From the NCBI RefSeq assembly GCF_009831235.1, contig NZ_WUUL01000006.1, positions 1 through 64,000 of the forward strand: DNA of 64,000 nucleotides. Direction: 5' to 3'. This stretch comes from Shimazuella alba. GTDB taxonomy: Bacteria > Bacillota > Bacilli > Thermoactinomycetales > Thermoactinomycetaceae. The notes beneath the pieces were generated by a model, which worked only from the letters and a program-made list of their open reading frames with translations, ran no database searches and was not told where the DNA came from. This document shows, piece by piece, positions 55,474-64,000 of the stretch. Position 1 is the first letter of the stretch; each line of letters starts with the position of its first letter. Both the position numbers and the translations under genes were made by a program.

Positions 55474-57150
55474 ATGGACAATTCTTTTGTAAAGAATCTG
55501 TTGATTTCTACTTTCTTGTGGATTGTTTTCGTTGCCCTTTGTGATGGATTGGAAAAATTACTATTGATTTCCATCTTTCTAGCAATTCCGTTGCTATTAT
55601 TTTTGGTCCCTACTATTAAACGAGATGGCAGCGACTCCAGATATCATTCCTTTTTGATGGGATATCATCCTTATGTAGCTTTTACAATGGGATTATCTTT
55701 TATTTTCCCTTCAGGCGGCATGATATCTGGAATTTTGTCCATCCCTTGGGCAATTTATATGAGCAGTATAGCAGGTTATGGAATAAGACGCCTAATGGAG
55801 CGCGGATGGCATGTATTAGAAGAAAATGCGATTGACCTCGGCCTGATATATGCCGCAATTGGCGGAATCTCCCTTAGTACATATTCTTTTGGTGGAAGTT
55901 TACTCCATTACAGTGGTCAAATGCTACTTCTAACTGCCGCTCATTTTCATTTTGCATCTATTTTCACGCCTGTCTTTATGGGATTAGTAGGCAGGTTGCT
56001 TTGTGTTGACAAAAAATCCAATAACCTCTATCGCTGGACTACATTCGGAATGATAATCAGCCCTTTTTTTGTGGGCATTGGTATATATACAAATCACACT
56101 GTTGAAATAATTGCTGTTTTGATCTATACTATTTGCTTATTTATATATAGTTATTTCATTCTCATACACATTAGTAAAACCATTGAGCGTTTGACCATTC
56201 GTCTCGTCCTTCAGTCATCTGCTGTCATCGTTGTTCTTACTATTATTCTATCAGTCGTCTACAGCCTATCTAATTTACTAGGAACATCTTGGCTGAGTAT
56301 CGACCAAATGATTTGGTATCATGGAGGCTCAAATGCGCTAGGTTTTGTATTGGTTGGACTGATCGGCTGGGTCTATATCAAACCAATCGAGAATACTAGT
56401 TTATATAGTCTTCCTCAGACCAATATCAACGGAGGAAAGATAATTGGAAAAGATTTCTTAGATCTGCATAATCTATCTGTTTATAAAACACAATATGCAG
56501 GTTTAGTCGATAACTTTGAAAAATTTGCCCGAAACGACTTCTTCCCAACGCAAATACATCCCAAAATAAGATCCTTTTACGAGAATACTGTTTTATATGA
56601 TCTTGCAGCACAAATAACTTGGCATCGAGGCTTTCGTTTCTTTTCCAAACTATATAAGTATTGGTCTACGAAAATACAGCAGATTAATTTACCCACAAAA
56701 AGTGAAGCAGTTATCCAAGTGGATAGCAAAATTATTGGTGTATGCAATGAAGATCAGTATTGGAATAAAAATTTACGTGCTTGGATTCGCACCTATAAAG
56801 ACACAGATCAAACGATGTTTTTGGCTGTTTACTCAGATTATCACCAAGATAACGAACAATACCTGCACATCACGTTGCCAATCCCAAGATGGAATCTTAC
56901 AGGTATTCTACGTTTGGAACACGGCGCAGACTTAGCGCTTCAAATAACTAGTCTCCCTAGGAGAGGGAGAAAAGGAGACGAAGGCATCTATCTCATGATC
57001 AAAGGCTTTTCTCTGCGTCTCCCCTTAAATGAACACTTTCTGATCTGGGTAGATGAATATGGTAGATTACAAGCAACTCATCGCATGTGGCTGTTCGGAA
57101 TTAAACTTTTGAATATAGAGTATGAAATCTCCGGAAAGTACGTTAATTGA
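55474..57150 (+). CDS. yndJ: YndJ-family membrane protein
   Basis: A 558-residue protein with an N-terminal hydrophobic part (about 1-320, 8-10 helices) and a C-terminal soluble domain of about 240 residues. YndJ markers include LLLTAAHFHFASIFTPVF with closely spaced His residues and DQMIWYHGGSNALGFVLVG, suggesting a metal or haem site in the membrane. The soluble part begins near DLHNLSVYKTQYAGLV and is DUF4166-like. The function is unknown in Bacillus. It is divergent from polA with 176 bases between. Confidence 0.8.
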   Translation: MDNSFVKNLLISTFLWIVFVALCDGLEKLLLISIFLAIPLLLFLVPTIKRDGSDSRYHSFLMGYHPYVAFTMGLSFIFPSGGMISGILSIPWAIYMSSIAGYGIRRLMERGWHVLEENAIDLGLIYAAIGGISLSTYSFGGSLLHYSGQMLLLTAAHFHFASIFTPVFMGLVGRLLCVDKKSNNLYRWTTFGMIISPFFVGIGIYTNHTVEIIAVLIYTICLFIYSYFILIHISKTIERLTIRLVLQSSAVIVVLTIILSVVYSLSNLLGTSWLSIDQMIWYHGGSNALGFVLVGLIGWVYIKPIENTSLYSLPQTNINGGKIIGKDFLDLHNLSVYKTQYAGLVDNFEKFARNDFFPTQIHPKIRSFYENTVLYDLAAQITWHRGFRFFSKLYKYWSTKIQQINLPTKSEAVIQVDSKIIGVCNEDQYWNKNLRAWIRTYKDTDQTMFLAVYSDYHQDNEQYLHITLPIPRWNLTGILRLEHGADLALQITSLPRRGRKGDEGIYLMIKGFSLRLPLNEHFLIWVDEYGRLQATHRMWLFGIKLLNIEYEISGKYVN

Positions 57151-57176
57151 TTAATGAAAGTATCGTAACTTTTTCA

Positions 57177-57470
57177 TTATAGGAGCCTCATACTTTCAGC
57201 GGATTTCGTCAAACTGGCTGATGTATCAAAAAAACAACTTAAGATAAATAAACCTGCAACTTTCACCGCAGTTTTTTGGAGTAAGCTCGTAAAAGACCGC
57301 TTTGGATTTGAGCTAGCTTTCGGCTGATCTGGAACAAGAGCATCCAAACTGTGAAACCCTAGTTCAGATCGTTCAACTTCATCAAGATAATCAACCACCC
57401 CCTCCAACTGACAAGCAGTTGCAGATTTTTCGAGAGTCGTTGTTCCAGTGGGTTTGCGAGGAGCTTTCAC
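57177..57470 (-). CDS. Weakly supported small ORF (97 aa)
   Basis: A GTG-initiated ORF with a moderately normal amino-acid composition (GVVDYLDEVERSELGFHSLD then ALVPDQPKASSNPKRSF) and a hydrophobic segment near the C terminus (VAGLFILSCFF). No convincing ribosome site. It may be real or decayed. Confidence 0.3.
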   Translation of the reverse strand: MKAPRKPTGTTTLEKSATACQLEGVVDYLDEVERSELGFHSLDALVPDQPKASSNPKRSFTSLLQKTAVKVAGLFILSCFFDTSASLTKSAESMRLL

Positions 57471-57527
57471 ACCCGGAAAAAGTTCGAGATTTCGAGATAC
57501 TAAGTTGATGGCAGTACAGTATTTCCC

Positions 57528-57716
57528 ATGCCGAAATCTAACCGCTTCCGCCTTTCAAAGCTGGCTTCTGATATATATATTCCACTTGGACTGTACTTGG
57601 ACCACAACAGAAGGCATCTGGTTCGATAATAACTACTTTCCACTTCGACACTCCCTGTCTATAGAATAGGAAAAAGTTACTGTCTGGTCTGGAACAACGC
57701 TTGTTCCAGACCAGAC
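57528..57716 (+). pseudogene. Truncated GC-rich cassette relic and its hairpin
   Basis: ATG at 57528 opens a 33-codon frame MPKSNRFRLSKLASDIYIPL (then GLYLDHNRRHLVR). No ribosome site. A perfect 15-bp stem gtctggtctggaaca with its complement (57682-57716) follows 50 bases later, like those after the other cassettes. It looks like a truncated member of that class. Confidence 0.35.
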
Positions 57717-57751
57717 TTCGTTTTACTCTCGTTTGCATTCCTGCTCGGATT

Positions 57752-57780
57752 GTCAAACAATATATTATGTATTATAATTC
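57752..57780 (+). promoter_or_regulatory. Sigma-A-type promoter
   Basis: TTGTCA, a spacer of 17 bases and TATAAT precede the 57832 gene by about 50 bases. Confidence 0.6.
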
Positions 57781-57831
57781 GTATAAATGTATAAACATAC
57801 ATTTAAGTGCCTATAGACAAGGATTAAAAAC

Positions 57832-58017
57832 ATGGCACGCACACTCGACGAAATAAAACGGGAAATCACTCGCCTTCGTACTACCCCAATGGTGCAAAAT
57901 GCAGCTGGGTTTGGAAGGATATTGGAATTGATGCTGAATATTGTCGAGCATCTCTTTTCCAATGAAAAGCGCTTTGCAGCGTTGGAGAAGGAGAATTCCA
58001 CAGAAAATCGTCGATAA
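57832..58017 (+). CDS. Small hypothetical protein (61 aa), cassette gene
   Basis: A helical 61-residue protein (MARTLDEIKREITRLRTTPM then GFGRILELMLNIVEHLF) with a charged tail. An aagga site lies 8 bases before the ATG, a TTGTCA/TATAAT promoter lies upstream, and a perfect palindromic hairpin follows 5 bases after the stop. The fully formed promoter-gene-terminator unit is the clearest example of the cassette type. Family unknown. Confidence 0.65.
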   Translation: MARTLDEIKREITRLRTTPMVQNAAGFGRILELMLNIVEHLFSNEKRFAALEKENSTENRR

Positions 58018-58021
58018 GAAT

Positions 58022-58047
58022 AGGCGGTATGCAAATGCATACCGCCT
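58022..58047 (+). terminator. Palindromic hairpin after 57832 gene
   Basis: aggcggtatgc/gcataccgcct around aaat; no T-run follows. Confidence 0.65.
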
Positions 58048-58165
58048 CACAAAAATGAAGCAAGAAAAAAATAGATCCATTATGTAAAAATTCCCAATCT
58101 CTTTACGACGATACAAATACACGTTAGGATAAAGTCATTCACTGGCTTAAGAGAAAGACATTGGT

Positions 58166-58519
58166 TTGACTCCGGAAATTCAGCGAATTCTCGACCTGCT
58201 GGCTGAGGCAGAGAAGTACTACGAAATCCACATAACTCTGCGGGCTAAGAATGCTGCAAGGAAGGTTATCGAGAATAGCACAAGTACGCTGGAGTTCATC
58301 TCCAGCGAGATCAAGCCTGCAATCATCGATGCACATGAGTCCCTGCGCGCACTCGAGGATGGAAAACTCAAGGATAAACTGCGCACAGTGGAACACTCAT
58401 TCGCTAAGGCTGAAATCTCTCTTCGTTATGATGAGATTGTAAAAGGCTTCGATTACTTCAGGACTGGTCTTCGTGCTCTCGCACGTGCAAAGAAATTGAA
58501 CAACGTTGAGTCCCAGTGA
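58166..58519 (+). CDS. Hypothetical helical protein (117 aa), cassette gene
   Basis: A TTG-initiated ORF with an agaaaga site nearby; the start is not certain. The protein (LTPEIQRILDLLAEAEKYYE, ISSEIKPAIIDAHESLRALE) is highly helical and probably coiled-coil, without a signal or transmembrane helix. It is GC-rich and ends in a strong hairpin 12 bases past the stop. Family unknown. It lies tandem to the 57832 gene but has a separate hairpin between them. Confidence 0.6.
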   Translation: MTPEIQRILDLLAEAEKYYEIHITLRAKNAARKVIENSTSTLEFISSEIKPAIIDAHESLRALEDGKLKDKLRTVEHSFAKAEISLRYDEIVKGFDYFRTGLRALARAKKLNNVESQ

Positions 58520-58530
58520 CTTACCTCTTA

Positions 58531-58573
58531 GGCCACGCCCTGCATACATATGGCACATGTGTGTAGGGCGGCC
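58531..58573 (+). terminator. Hairpin after 58166 gene
   Basis: ggccacgccctgcatacata pairs with tgtgtgtagggcggcc with minor mismatches. Confidence 0.6.
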
Positions 58574-58617
58574 AATCTATCATGATTCATTACATAAATT
58601 TAAATACGAAATATAGA

Positions 58618-58650
58618 GATCCTCACTGATTAGTTCAGCGGGGATCTCTT
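58618..58650 (+). terminator. Second terminator with T-run
   Basis: agagatcctc/ggggatctct, then tgttttta. Confidence 0.6.
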
Positions 58651-58823
58651 GTTTTTACTTTAGATATTATAGGTGTTTCATGATTTATATCGCTTTCTCG
58701 GATTAGTTTAGACATCAGATACTGCCTTTTTTCTTTTTGATCAAACCTTAATTGCACACACTTATATTATATGTAATTATAAATTATGATTAATATTTTT
58801 AATACATAAAAAATTAATCAAAT

Positions 58824-58851
58824 CGTAACATTTCTTTACACTAGGTTTACG
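58824..58851 (+). promoter_or_regulatory. Pho-box-like repeats upstream of pstS
   Basis: TTTACA (58835-58840) and TTTACG (58846-58851) are spaced 11 bases, matching the PhoP direct-repeat pattern TT(A/C/T)A(C/A/T)A with 5-base spacers. A third, weaker element (gtaaca, 58825) precedes. They lie about 80 bases before the pstS start. Confidence 0.6.
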
Positions 58852-58931
58852 ATTCCTTCATTTATCAACAATGTTTCCCACGTATATTGAAGAAGAACAA
58901 AGATTTAAGCATCCAACAGGAGGAATCTTTC

Positions 58932-59828
58932 GTGAAAATAAAAAAGCGCATTTTAGCAAGTGGAATAATTGGACTTGCATTCAGCAGTATCCTCGTCGCT
59001 TGTAGCAGTGGAGCAAATGACGAAAATAACAAACAATTAACTGGAACTCTAACATCTGTAGGATCAACTGCGATGCAGCCTTTTGTCGAGGAAGCAAGCA
59101 AATCCTTTATGGCTTCCAATCCTGGCGTACAGATCAACGTACAAGGCGGCGGAAGTGGACAAGGCTTAACTGCAACCGTGAATGATACTGCCGACTTAGG
59201 CAATTCTGATATATTCGCTGAAGAAAAAGAAAAGATTGATGCCTCTAAACTGATCGATCACAAAGCATTTGTCGTTGGGATCGCACCTGTCGTTCATCCA
59301 CAGGTCGGAGTAACCAATCTTACACAACAGCAATTAATCGATATTTTCACAGGAAAAGTAAAAAATTGGAAAGAGGTCGGCGGGAAAGATCAAGCGATTG
59401 TATTGGTAAACCGCTCAGAAAGCTCTGGAACACGAGCAACATTTGCTAAGTTTGCGCTTAAAGATAACCAAGAGTTTCGTGGTAATGGTGCAATAGTTGA
59501 GGATTCGTCTGGCACAGTACGTAAAATCATCGGTCAAACCAAAGGTGCAATTGGCTATCTGGCATTTTCATACATTGATAACACCGTGAAAGCACTGACA
59601 TTGGATGGTGTACAACCAACCAATGAAAATGTAACCACTAATAAATGGCTTGTGTGGGCTTATGAACATATATATACCAACACCAATGGAAAAAACAAAC
59701 AACTAGAAGATGCTTTTCTCAAATATATTTTATCGCCTGAAATCCAAAATGGATTGGTGAAAAAATTAAACTATATCCCTATCATCGACATGAAAGTAGA
59801 AAGAGATGCTTCTGGCAAACTGAAATAA
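58932..59828 (+). CDS. pstS: Phosphate-binding lipoprotein PstS
   Basis: A 298-residue substrate-binding protein of the high-affinity phosphate importer. A basic N terminus and hydrophobic stretch lead to the lipobox LVAC (Cys24), so it is lipid-anchored at the outer membrane face. Phosphate-binding segments follow: LTSVGSTAMQPF, VNVQGGGSGQGL-like (QINVQGGGSGQGL), and VNRSESSGTRATF. The GTG at 58932 follows a perfect aggagg site; the longer frame from 58887 is unlikely. First gene of pstSCAB1B2. Confidence 0.95.
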   Translation: MKIKKRILASGIIGLAFSSILVACSSGANDENNKQLTGTLTSVGSTAMQPFVEEASKSFMASNPGVQINVQGGGSGQGLTATVNDTADLGNSDIFAEEKEKIDASKLIDHKAFVVGIAPVVHPQVGVTNLTQQQLIDIFTGKVKNWKEVGGKDQAIVLVNRSESSGTRATFAKFALKDNQEFRGNGAIVEDSSGTVRKIIGQTKGAIGYLAFSYIDNTVKALTLDGVQPTNENVTTNKWLVWAYEHIYTNTNGKNKQLEDAFLKYILSPEIQNGLVKKLNYIPIIDMKVERDASGKLK

Positions 59829-59921
59829 TCGCTAAATCACACAACAAAAAGAAAGGAGCCTGAATTTTTGGGTAAACAGGCTCCTTCTTTTCTTATGAGA
59901 TTACTTGAGAGGAGTTCGTTC

Positions 59922-60836
59922 ATGGAAAAAAACGAAAAAACTTCTTTAGCAGTACAGCTACAGACACCTGCAAAACGGATGTTTTGGATGGAATGGCGCG
60001 GCCGCTCCATCACCTATATCAGTGTATGGATCGTAATTCTCGTCCTGCTGTCCCTTCTTTGGTTTATCACCTCCAAAGGATTACAACCATTTCTAAATGG
60101 GGAGGTAACACTCAGTCAGTTTTTCTCTTCGAATTGGAATCCACAAGATAACAAATTTGGCAGTTTGTATATCATGTTAGGCTCTTTCATGGTGACGATT
60201 TGTGCGACGATCATCAGTGCACCACTTGGAATTAGCGCAGCAGTCTTCATGACGGAAATAGCACCTAAATGGGGAAAAAAAGTTTTACAACCAACTACAG
60301 AGATATTAGTAGGGATTCCTTCAGTCGTCTATGGATTTATTGGTCTTACTCTTTTAGTTCCTTTTATCGGTAAGTTTGTTGGCGGTGTTGGCTTTGGATT
60401 ACTAGCAGGGACACTGGTTCTATCGATTATGATCCTACCAACCATTATCAGTATCAGTGTAGATGCTATCGAATCCGTACCACAAAAATACAGGGAAGGC
60501 TCTTATGCTCTTGGTGCAACACGCTGGCAGACCATTTGGCGCATTGTTTTAAAAACCGCACTTCCGGGATTAATGACAGCTGTTGTCCTTGGAATGGCTC
60601 GTGCTTTTGGGGAAGCATTAGCTGTACAAATGGTCATCGGAAACGTACCAAATGCTCCTTTTGACTTCTTCACCTCTATTAGTACCTTAACAAGTATGAT
60701 CACACAAAACATGGGAAACACCGTACCAAGTGAAACCTTTAACCAAATACTTTGGTCCATGGGACTTGTTCTATTGCTTATCACACTGGTATTTATTCTT
60801 CTCATCCGCTTTATCACTCGACGGAGGGATGCTTAG
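59922..60836 (+). CDS. pstC: Phosphate ABC permease PstC
   Basis: A 304-residue permease with six helices and the BPD_transp_1 loop near EGSYALGATRWQTIWRIVLK. The ATG at 59922 has gaggagt upstream; the frame runs back to 59868. It pairs with PstA. Its stop TAG abuts the pstA ATG with no gap. Confidence 0.93.
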   Translation: MEKNEKTSLAVQLQTPAKRMFWMEWRGRSITYISVWIVILVLLSLLWFITSKGLQPFLNGEVTLSQFFSSNWNPQDNKFGSLYIMLGSFMVTICATIISAPLGISAAVFMTEIAPKWGKKVLQPTTEILVGIPSVVYGFIGLTLLVPFIGKFVGGVGFGLLAGTLVLSIMILPTIISISVDAIESVPQKYREGSYALGATRWQTIWRIVLKTALPGLMTAVVLGMARAFGEALAVQMVIGNVPNAPFDFFTSISTLTSMITQNMGNTVPSETFNQILWSMGLVLLLITLVFILLIRFITRRRDA

Positions 60837-61730
60837 ATGAACGCAAAATTAATCGACCGATTTGCAACCCTCTTTTTTTATGCAGTTGCAATCTTGATCA
60901 TCTGTACTTTAATCGGTTTATTAGGCTATATCGTCATTCACGGTATTTCCTATATTTCATGGGAATTTTTAACCGAGCCACCTGGATCTTATATATTAGG
61001 TCAAGTTGGCGGTATTGCACCACAGCTATTTAACTCTTTTTACTTGCTTATTCTGACGATGATCATCACCTTGCCAATTGGAATCGGCGGTGGTATTTAT
61101 ATGGCAGAATACGCCAAACCAAACAAGTTTACGAAGTTTCTGCGCCTATGTATGGAAGTGATGTCCTCTCTGCCTTCCATCATTATCGGATTATTTGGCT
61201 TATTGCTCTTTGTTCAATATACAGGCTGGGGTTATACCTTAGCTGGAGGGGCACTCGCGCTAACCATCTTCAATCTGCCTCTGATGGTACGAGTGGTAGA
61301 ACAAGCGATCACAGCTGTTCCTAGGGAACAAAAAGAAGCTGCCTTGTCCCTCGGTGTCACCCACTGGCAAACGATTACCAAAATCATGCTGCCCGTTGCT
61401 TTACCTGGTATTGTTACAGGAGCTATCTTAGCAGCAGGACGTATTTTTGGAGAAGCAGCCGCATTGCTCTTTACGGCTGGTTTGAGCTCACCAAATCTAG
61501 ATTTCACTGATTGGGACCCGACTTCTGTCAGCTCACCACTCAATCCATTTCGGCCAGCAGCCACGTTATCCGTTTATATTTGGAAGGTGAATTCGGATAG
61601 CCTATCAACGGAAACCGCTGCAATTGTGTCTGGGGGATCTGCGTTTATTTTGATCTGCGTCGTCCTATTGTTCACGATCTTTGCCCGTCTACTCGGTAGG
61701 TATATTTACCGACGATTGACTTCATCTTGA
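60837..61730 (+). CDS. pstA: Phosphate ABC permease PstA
   Basis: A 297-residue permease of about six helices. The EAA loop QKEAALSLGVTHWQTITKIM contacts the ATPases. It starts immediately after the pstC stop, with an acggaggga ribosome site inside pstC. Length normal. Confidence 0.93.
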   Translation: MNAKLIDRFATLFFYAVAILIICTLIGLLGYIVIHGISYISWEFLTEPPGSYILGQVGGIAPQLFNSFYLLILTMIITLPIGIGGGIYMAEYAKPNKFTKFLRLCMEVMSSLPSIIIGLFGLLLFVQYTGWGYTLAGGALALTIFNLPLMVRVVEQAITAVPREQKEAALSLGVTHWQTITKIMLPVALPGIVTGAILAAGRIFGEAAALLFTAGLSSPNLDFTDWDPTSVSSPLNPFRPAATLSVYIWKVNSDSLSTETAAIVSGGSAFILICVVLLFTIFARLLGRYIYRRLTSS

Positions 61731-61748
61731 TCGGAGGTGCATAGAAAA

Positions 61749-62546
61749 ATGCTCGATTTCCCTTTTGTAAAAAAACGAGACCCTGAACTTTCCAACACCG
61801 TCACAGTGGAAACAAAAAAGTTAAATGTTCATTATGGCAGCTCTCATGCCTTGAAAAATATCGACCTCACGCTATATGAAAAAACAATCACTGCCTTCAT
61901 TGGCCCTTCTGGTTGTGGGAAGTCTACTTTGCTTCGATGTATCAATCGGATGAACGATACGATTGCAAATGCAAAGATTACAGGAGACATCCTGATCGAT
62001 GGGGTAAACATTCACGCTGACACCATCCACGCTACTGGGTTGCGCAAACATGTAGGCATGGTCTTTCAAAAACCAAATCCTTTTTATAAATCTATCTTTG
62101 AAAATATTGCCTTTGCATTGCGGATTCATCAAACCCCAAAAAAAGATATCCCTGTTATCGTAGAAGATAGTTTGAAACGAGTTGGGCTGTGGGAGGAAGT
62201 AAAAGATCGTTTGCACGAATCAGCCCTGCAACTATCAGGCGGGCAACAACAGCGGCTATGTATAGCTAGAACCATCGCGATGAATCCAAGTATTATTTTA
62301 CTCGATGAACCTACGTCAGCCCTTGATCCGATCTCCACAGAGAAGATCGAGAAATTACTCCAAACACTAAAACAAGATTTTACCATCGTCATCGTAACAC
62401 ACAACATGCACCAAGCTGCCCGCATCTCAGACTACACCGCATATTTCCATCTGGGAAATATGATTGAAATCGGTCATACAGAACAAATATTTACCACTCC
62501 AGCACAGACAAAAACAGAAGATTATTTGAGTGGGAAATTTGGATGA
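61749..62546 (+). CDS. pstB1: Phosphate ABC ATPase PstB (copy 1)
   Basis: A 265-residue ATPase. Walker A is GPSGCGKST, the signature LSGGQQQRLCIARTIA, and Walker B IILLDEPTSALDPIS. ATG at 61749 is 9 bases from ggaggtg; an in-frame GTG 12 bases earlier overlaps that site and is unlikely. It precedes a second, different PstB. Confidence 0.93.
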   Translation: MLDFPFVKKRDPELSNTVTVETKKLNVHYGSSHALKNIDLTLYEKTITAFIGPSGCGKSTLLRCINRMNDTIANAKITGDILIDGVNIHADTIHATGLRKHVGMVFQKPNPFYKSIFENIAFALRIHQTPKKDIPVIVEDSLKRVGLWEEVKDRLHESALQLSGGQQQRLCIARTIAMNPSIILLDEPTSALDPISTEKIEKLLQTLKQDFTIVIVTHNMHQAARISDYTAYFHLGNMIEIGHTEQIFTTPAQTKTEDYLSGKFG

Positions 62547-62562
62547 TGGGGAGGGAAAACCA

Positions 62563-63318
62563 ATGAGTCAAACGCTTACTGTAGATAAATTTCATGTATA
62601 CTACGGGGAAAAACACGCCTTAGACAACATATCGATCAGCTTTCAACCAAAGACTGTAACTGCTTTGATCGGTCCATCAGGATGCGGAAAATCAACCTTA
62701 TTGCGCAGTTTAAACCGTATGAATGACTTTATCCCCATGTTTCGTACAGAAGGATCTGTTCGCTTAGGGGAAGAAGAGATTTATGACTCGAAAATAGATG
62801 TTGTAAACTTACGCAAACGAATGGGCATGGTGTTCCAACAACCTGTACCCTTCCCATTATCCATTTATGACAACATCGCTTATGGACCTCGTATTCATGG
62901 AACAACACAGAAAAAGAAATTGGATCAGATTGTAGAGAAAACCTTGCAGCAAGCGCATTTATGGGAGGAAGTAAAAGACCGCCTGCACAAGTCTGCTCTG
63001 GGTCTATCTGGTGGACAACAACAACGCCTTGTCATCGCTCGTGTACTCGCCGTAGAACCAGAAATACTTCTGTTGGATGAACCTGCTTCCGCACTTGACC
63101 CCATCTCTACCGAACACATTGAACGATTGATTCTCTCTTTAAAAGAAGAGTATACGATTGTAGTAGTCACCCACAACATGCAGCAAGCCAAGCGTATTTC
63201 TGACCAAACCGCTTTCTTTTTACATGGGGAAATCGTAGAGAGAAACGAAACACAAACTTTGTTTCATTCTCCAATAGATCAACGAACAAACCATTACTTA
63301 TCCGGACAATTTGGATAA
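62563..63318 (+). CDS. pstB2: Phosphate ABC ATPase PstB (copy 2)
   Basis: A 251-residue ATPase with Walker A GPSGCGKST, signature LSGGQQQRLVIARVLA and Walker B LLLDEPASALDPIS. ATG at 62563 follows ggggaggg; it begins 16 bases after pstB1. Tandem pstB genes also occur in Bacillus. No phoU follows inside the window. Confidence 0.93.
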   Translation: MSQTLTVDKFHVYYGEKHALDNISISFQPKTVTALIGPSGCGKSTLLRSLNRMNDFIPMFRTEGSVRLGEEEIYDSKIDVVNLRKRMGMVFQQPVPFPLSIYDNIAYGPRIHGTTQKKKLDQIVEKTLQQAHLWEEVKDRLHKSALGLSGGQQQRLVIARVLAVEPEILLLDEPASALDPISTEHIERLILSLKEEYTIVVVTHNMQQAKRISDQTAFFLHGEIVERNETQTLFHSPIDQRTNHYLSGQFG

Positions 63319-63398
63319 TTTTTAGCAAAATATAGTATTTAAACCATTAATCAAAACCAACCATAAATACAGTTAGACACGAATGTATGCACCATCTT

Positions 63399-63433
63399 AG
63401 GTATGAGTTCAATTCGATTTCGAACTCATACCT
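63399..63433 (+). terminator. Terminator of the pst operon
   Basis: aggtatgagttc/gaactcatacct, then ttcattttt. Confidence 0.8.
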
Positions 63434-63665
63434 TTCATTTTTCATTTATATGTCTCTAACTCCCTGCTAACAAGCCAAGATAACTCCAAAACATTTTTCT
63501 CGCTAGATAATCCACCTCAAAAGTTTATGTATGACGGATGGATCATTCTTTATGTTTGAAGAAACAAAGTCCCCGAGATATATCAAGTGACTTATATCAT
63601 GTTAAAATAACCTCTAATATAATAAATATAAATAAAAGTGCTTATTTAATAGAGGTGGAAAAAGG

Positions 63666-64000
63666 ATGTCAAACAGAGATGAAGTGATGGATATAAGAAA
63701 AAGAGCCATTGAGCGAGCTATTCATTATATGCATCTTCATATATATGAATCACTCTCACTCTTTGATATAGCAGATGTATCTGCCTATAGTCCTTTTCAT
63801 TTTTCCAGAGTATTCAAAAAAATATTAGGTGTCTCCCCTCTTTATTATTTCTCAACATTGAAATTTCAAAAGGCAAAAGAACTTCTACTAAAGACTGACT
63901 TAACAATACAAGACATTTGTTTGGATATTGGACATCAAAGTTTAGGAACCTTCACAACCGCCTTTACTAGACGAGTAGGACTTTCTCCGTCTTCTTTTAG
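63666..64000 (+). CDS. AraC-family regulator (partial at window end)
   Basis: The start MSNRDEVMDIRKRAIERAIH follows a gaggtgg site. The sequence contains two helix-turn-helix units (LSLFDIADVSAYSPFHFSRV and LTIQDICLDIGHQSLGTFTT) of the AraC/XylS DNA-binding domain. The gene runs off the window at the second HTH; any effector domain (GyrI-like in many such proteins) lies outside. It is downstream of the pst operon but separated by its terminator. Confidence 0.88.
   Translation, partial: MSNRDEVMDIRKRAIERAIHYMHLHIYESLSLFDIADVSAYSPFHFSRVFKKILGVSPLYYFSTLKFQKAKELLLKTDLTIQDICLDIGHQSLGTFTTAFTRRVGLSPSSF

Overview
The window looks like chromosome from an AT-rich, endospore-forming member of the Bacillales. 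The evidence is a ytxC-thrS pair with a T-box leader, a dnaB-nrdR-gapB-transglycosylase-coaE-mutM-polA block, KtrAB-type potassium uptake, and a two-PstB phosphate operon. A MqnC enzyme (futalosine route to menaquinone) next to sporulation and Bacillus-type housekeeping genes suggests Thermoactinomycetaceae or a close relative. That placement is inference.

Layout. 0-13 kb is accessory DNA: a nucleotidyltransferase, an imine-reductase-like enzyme with a divergent MerR regulator, an HTH-TPR (RRNPP-like) regulator followed by a 12-codon ORF, an Rpn-type nuclease, a MATE exporter with a long C-terminal extension, and DinB/LysR. 13.5-17.4 kb holds thrS (T-box controlled), ytxC and a YdjM-like membrane protein. 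17.5-28.7 kb is mosaic: mqnC, a Fur-box-controlled orphan ABC ATPase, an RlmA-family rRNA methyltransferase behind an apparent leader-peptide attenuator, phzF/lysR, a truncated DHA2 transporter carrying an IS200/IS605 element, a decayed MmyB-type regulator and a Nudix protein. 28.7-38.8 kb holds a CvfC/YpgR-like protein, uppP, ktr genes, selO, and an MFS/Rrf2 pair. 39-46 kb is strongly decayed (nuclease and TnpB relics) with two divergent flavoenzymes. 46.1-57.2 kb is the conserved core: three tRNAs, dnaB, nrdR, a degenerate SDR, gapB, transglycosylase, coaE, mutM, polA, yndJ. 57.2-58.6 kb holds small cassettes, and 58.8-63.3 kb the pst operon with a Pho-box-like leader. A partial AraC regulator ends the window.

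The most striking pattern is a set of about a dozen short, visibly GC-richer, mostly monocistronic genes scattered through the AT-rich background. Several have their own TATAAT-like promoter, and nearly all end in a strong hairpin right after the stop codon. They resemble phage moron cassettes, and several are already frameshifted or truncated. Many other genes in the accessory stretches are relics (GNAT, alpha/beta hydrolase, thermonuclease, MmyB regulator, TnpB, MFS), so this is a high-turnover region. The best candidates for something new are the HTH-TPR regulator with its tiny ORF (whose 3' end recurs 1.5 kb away), the rRNA methyltransferase attenuator, and the moron-like cassettes.
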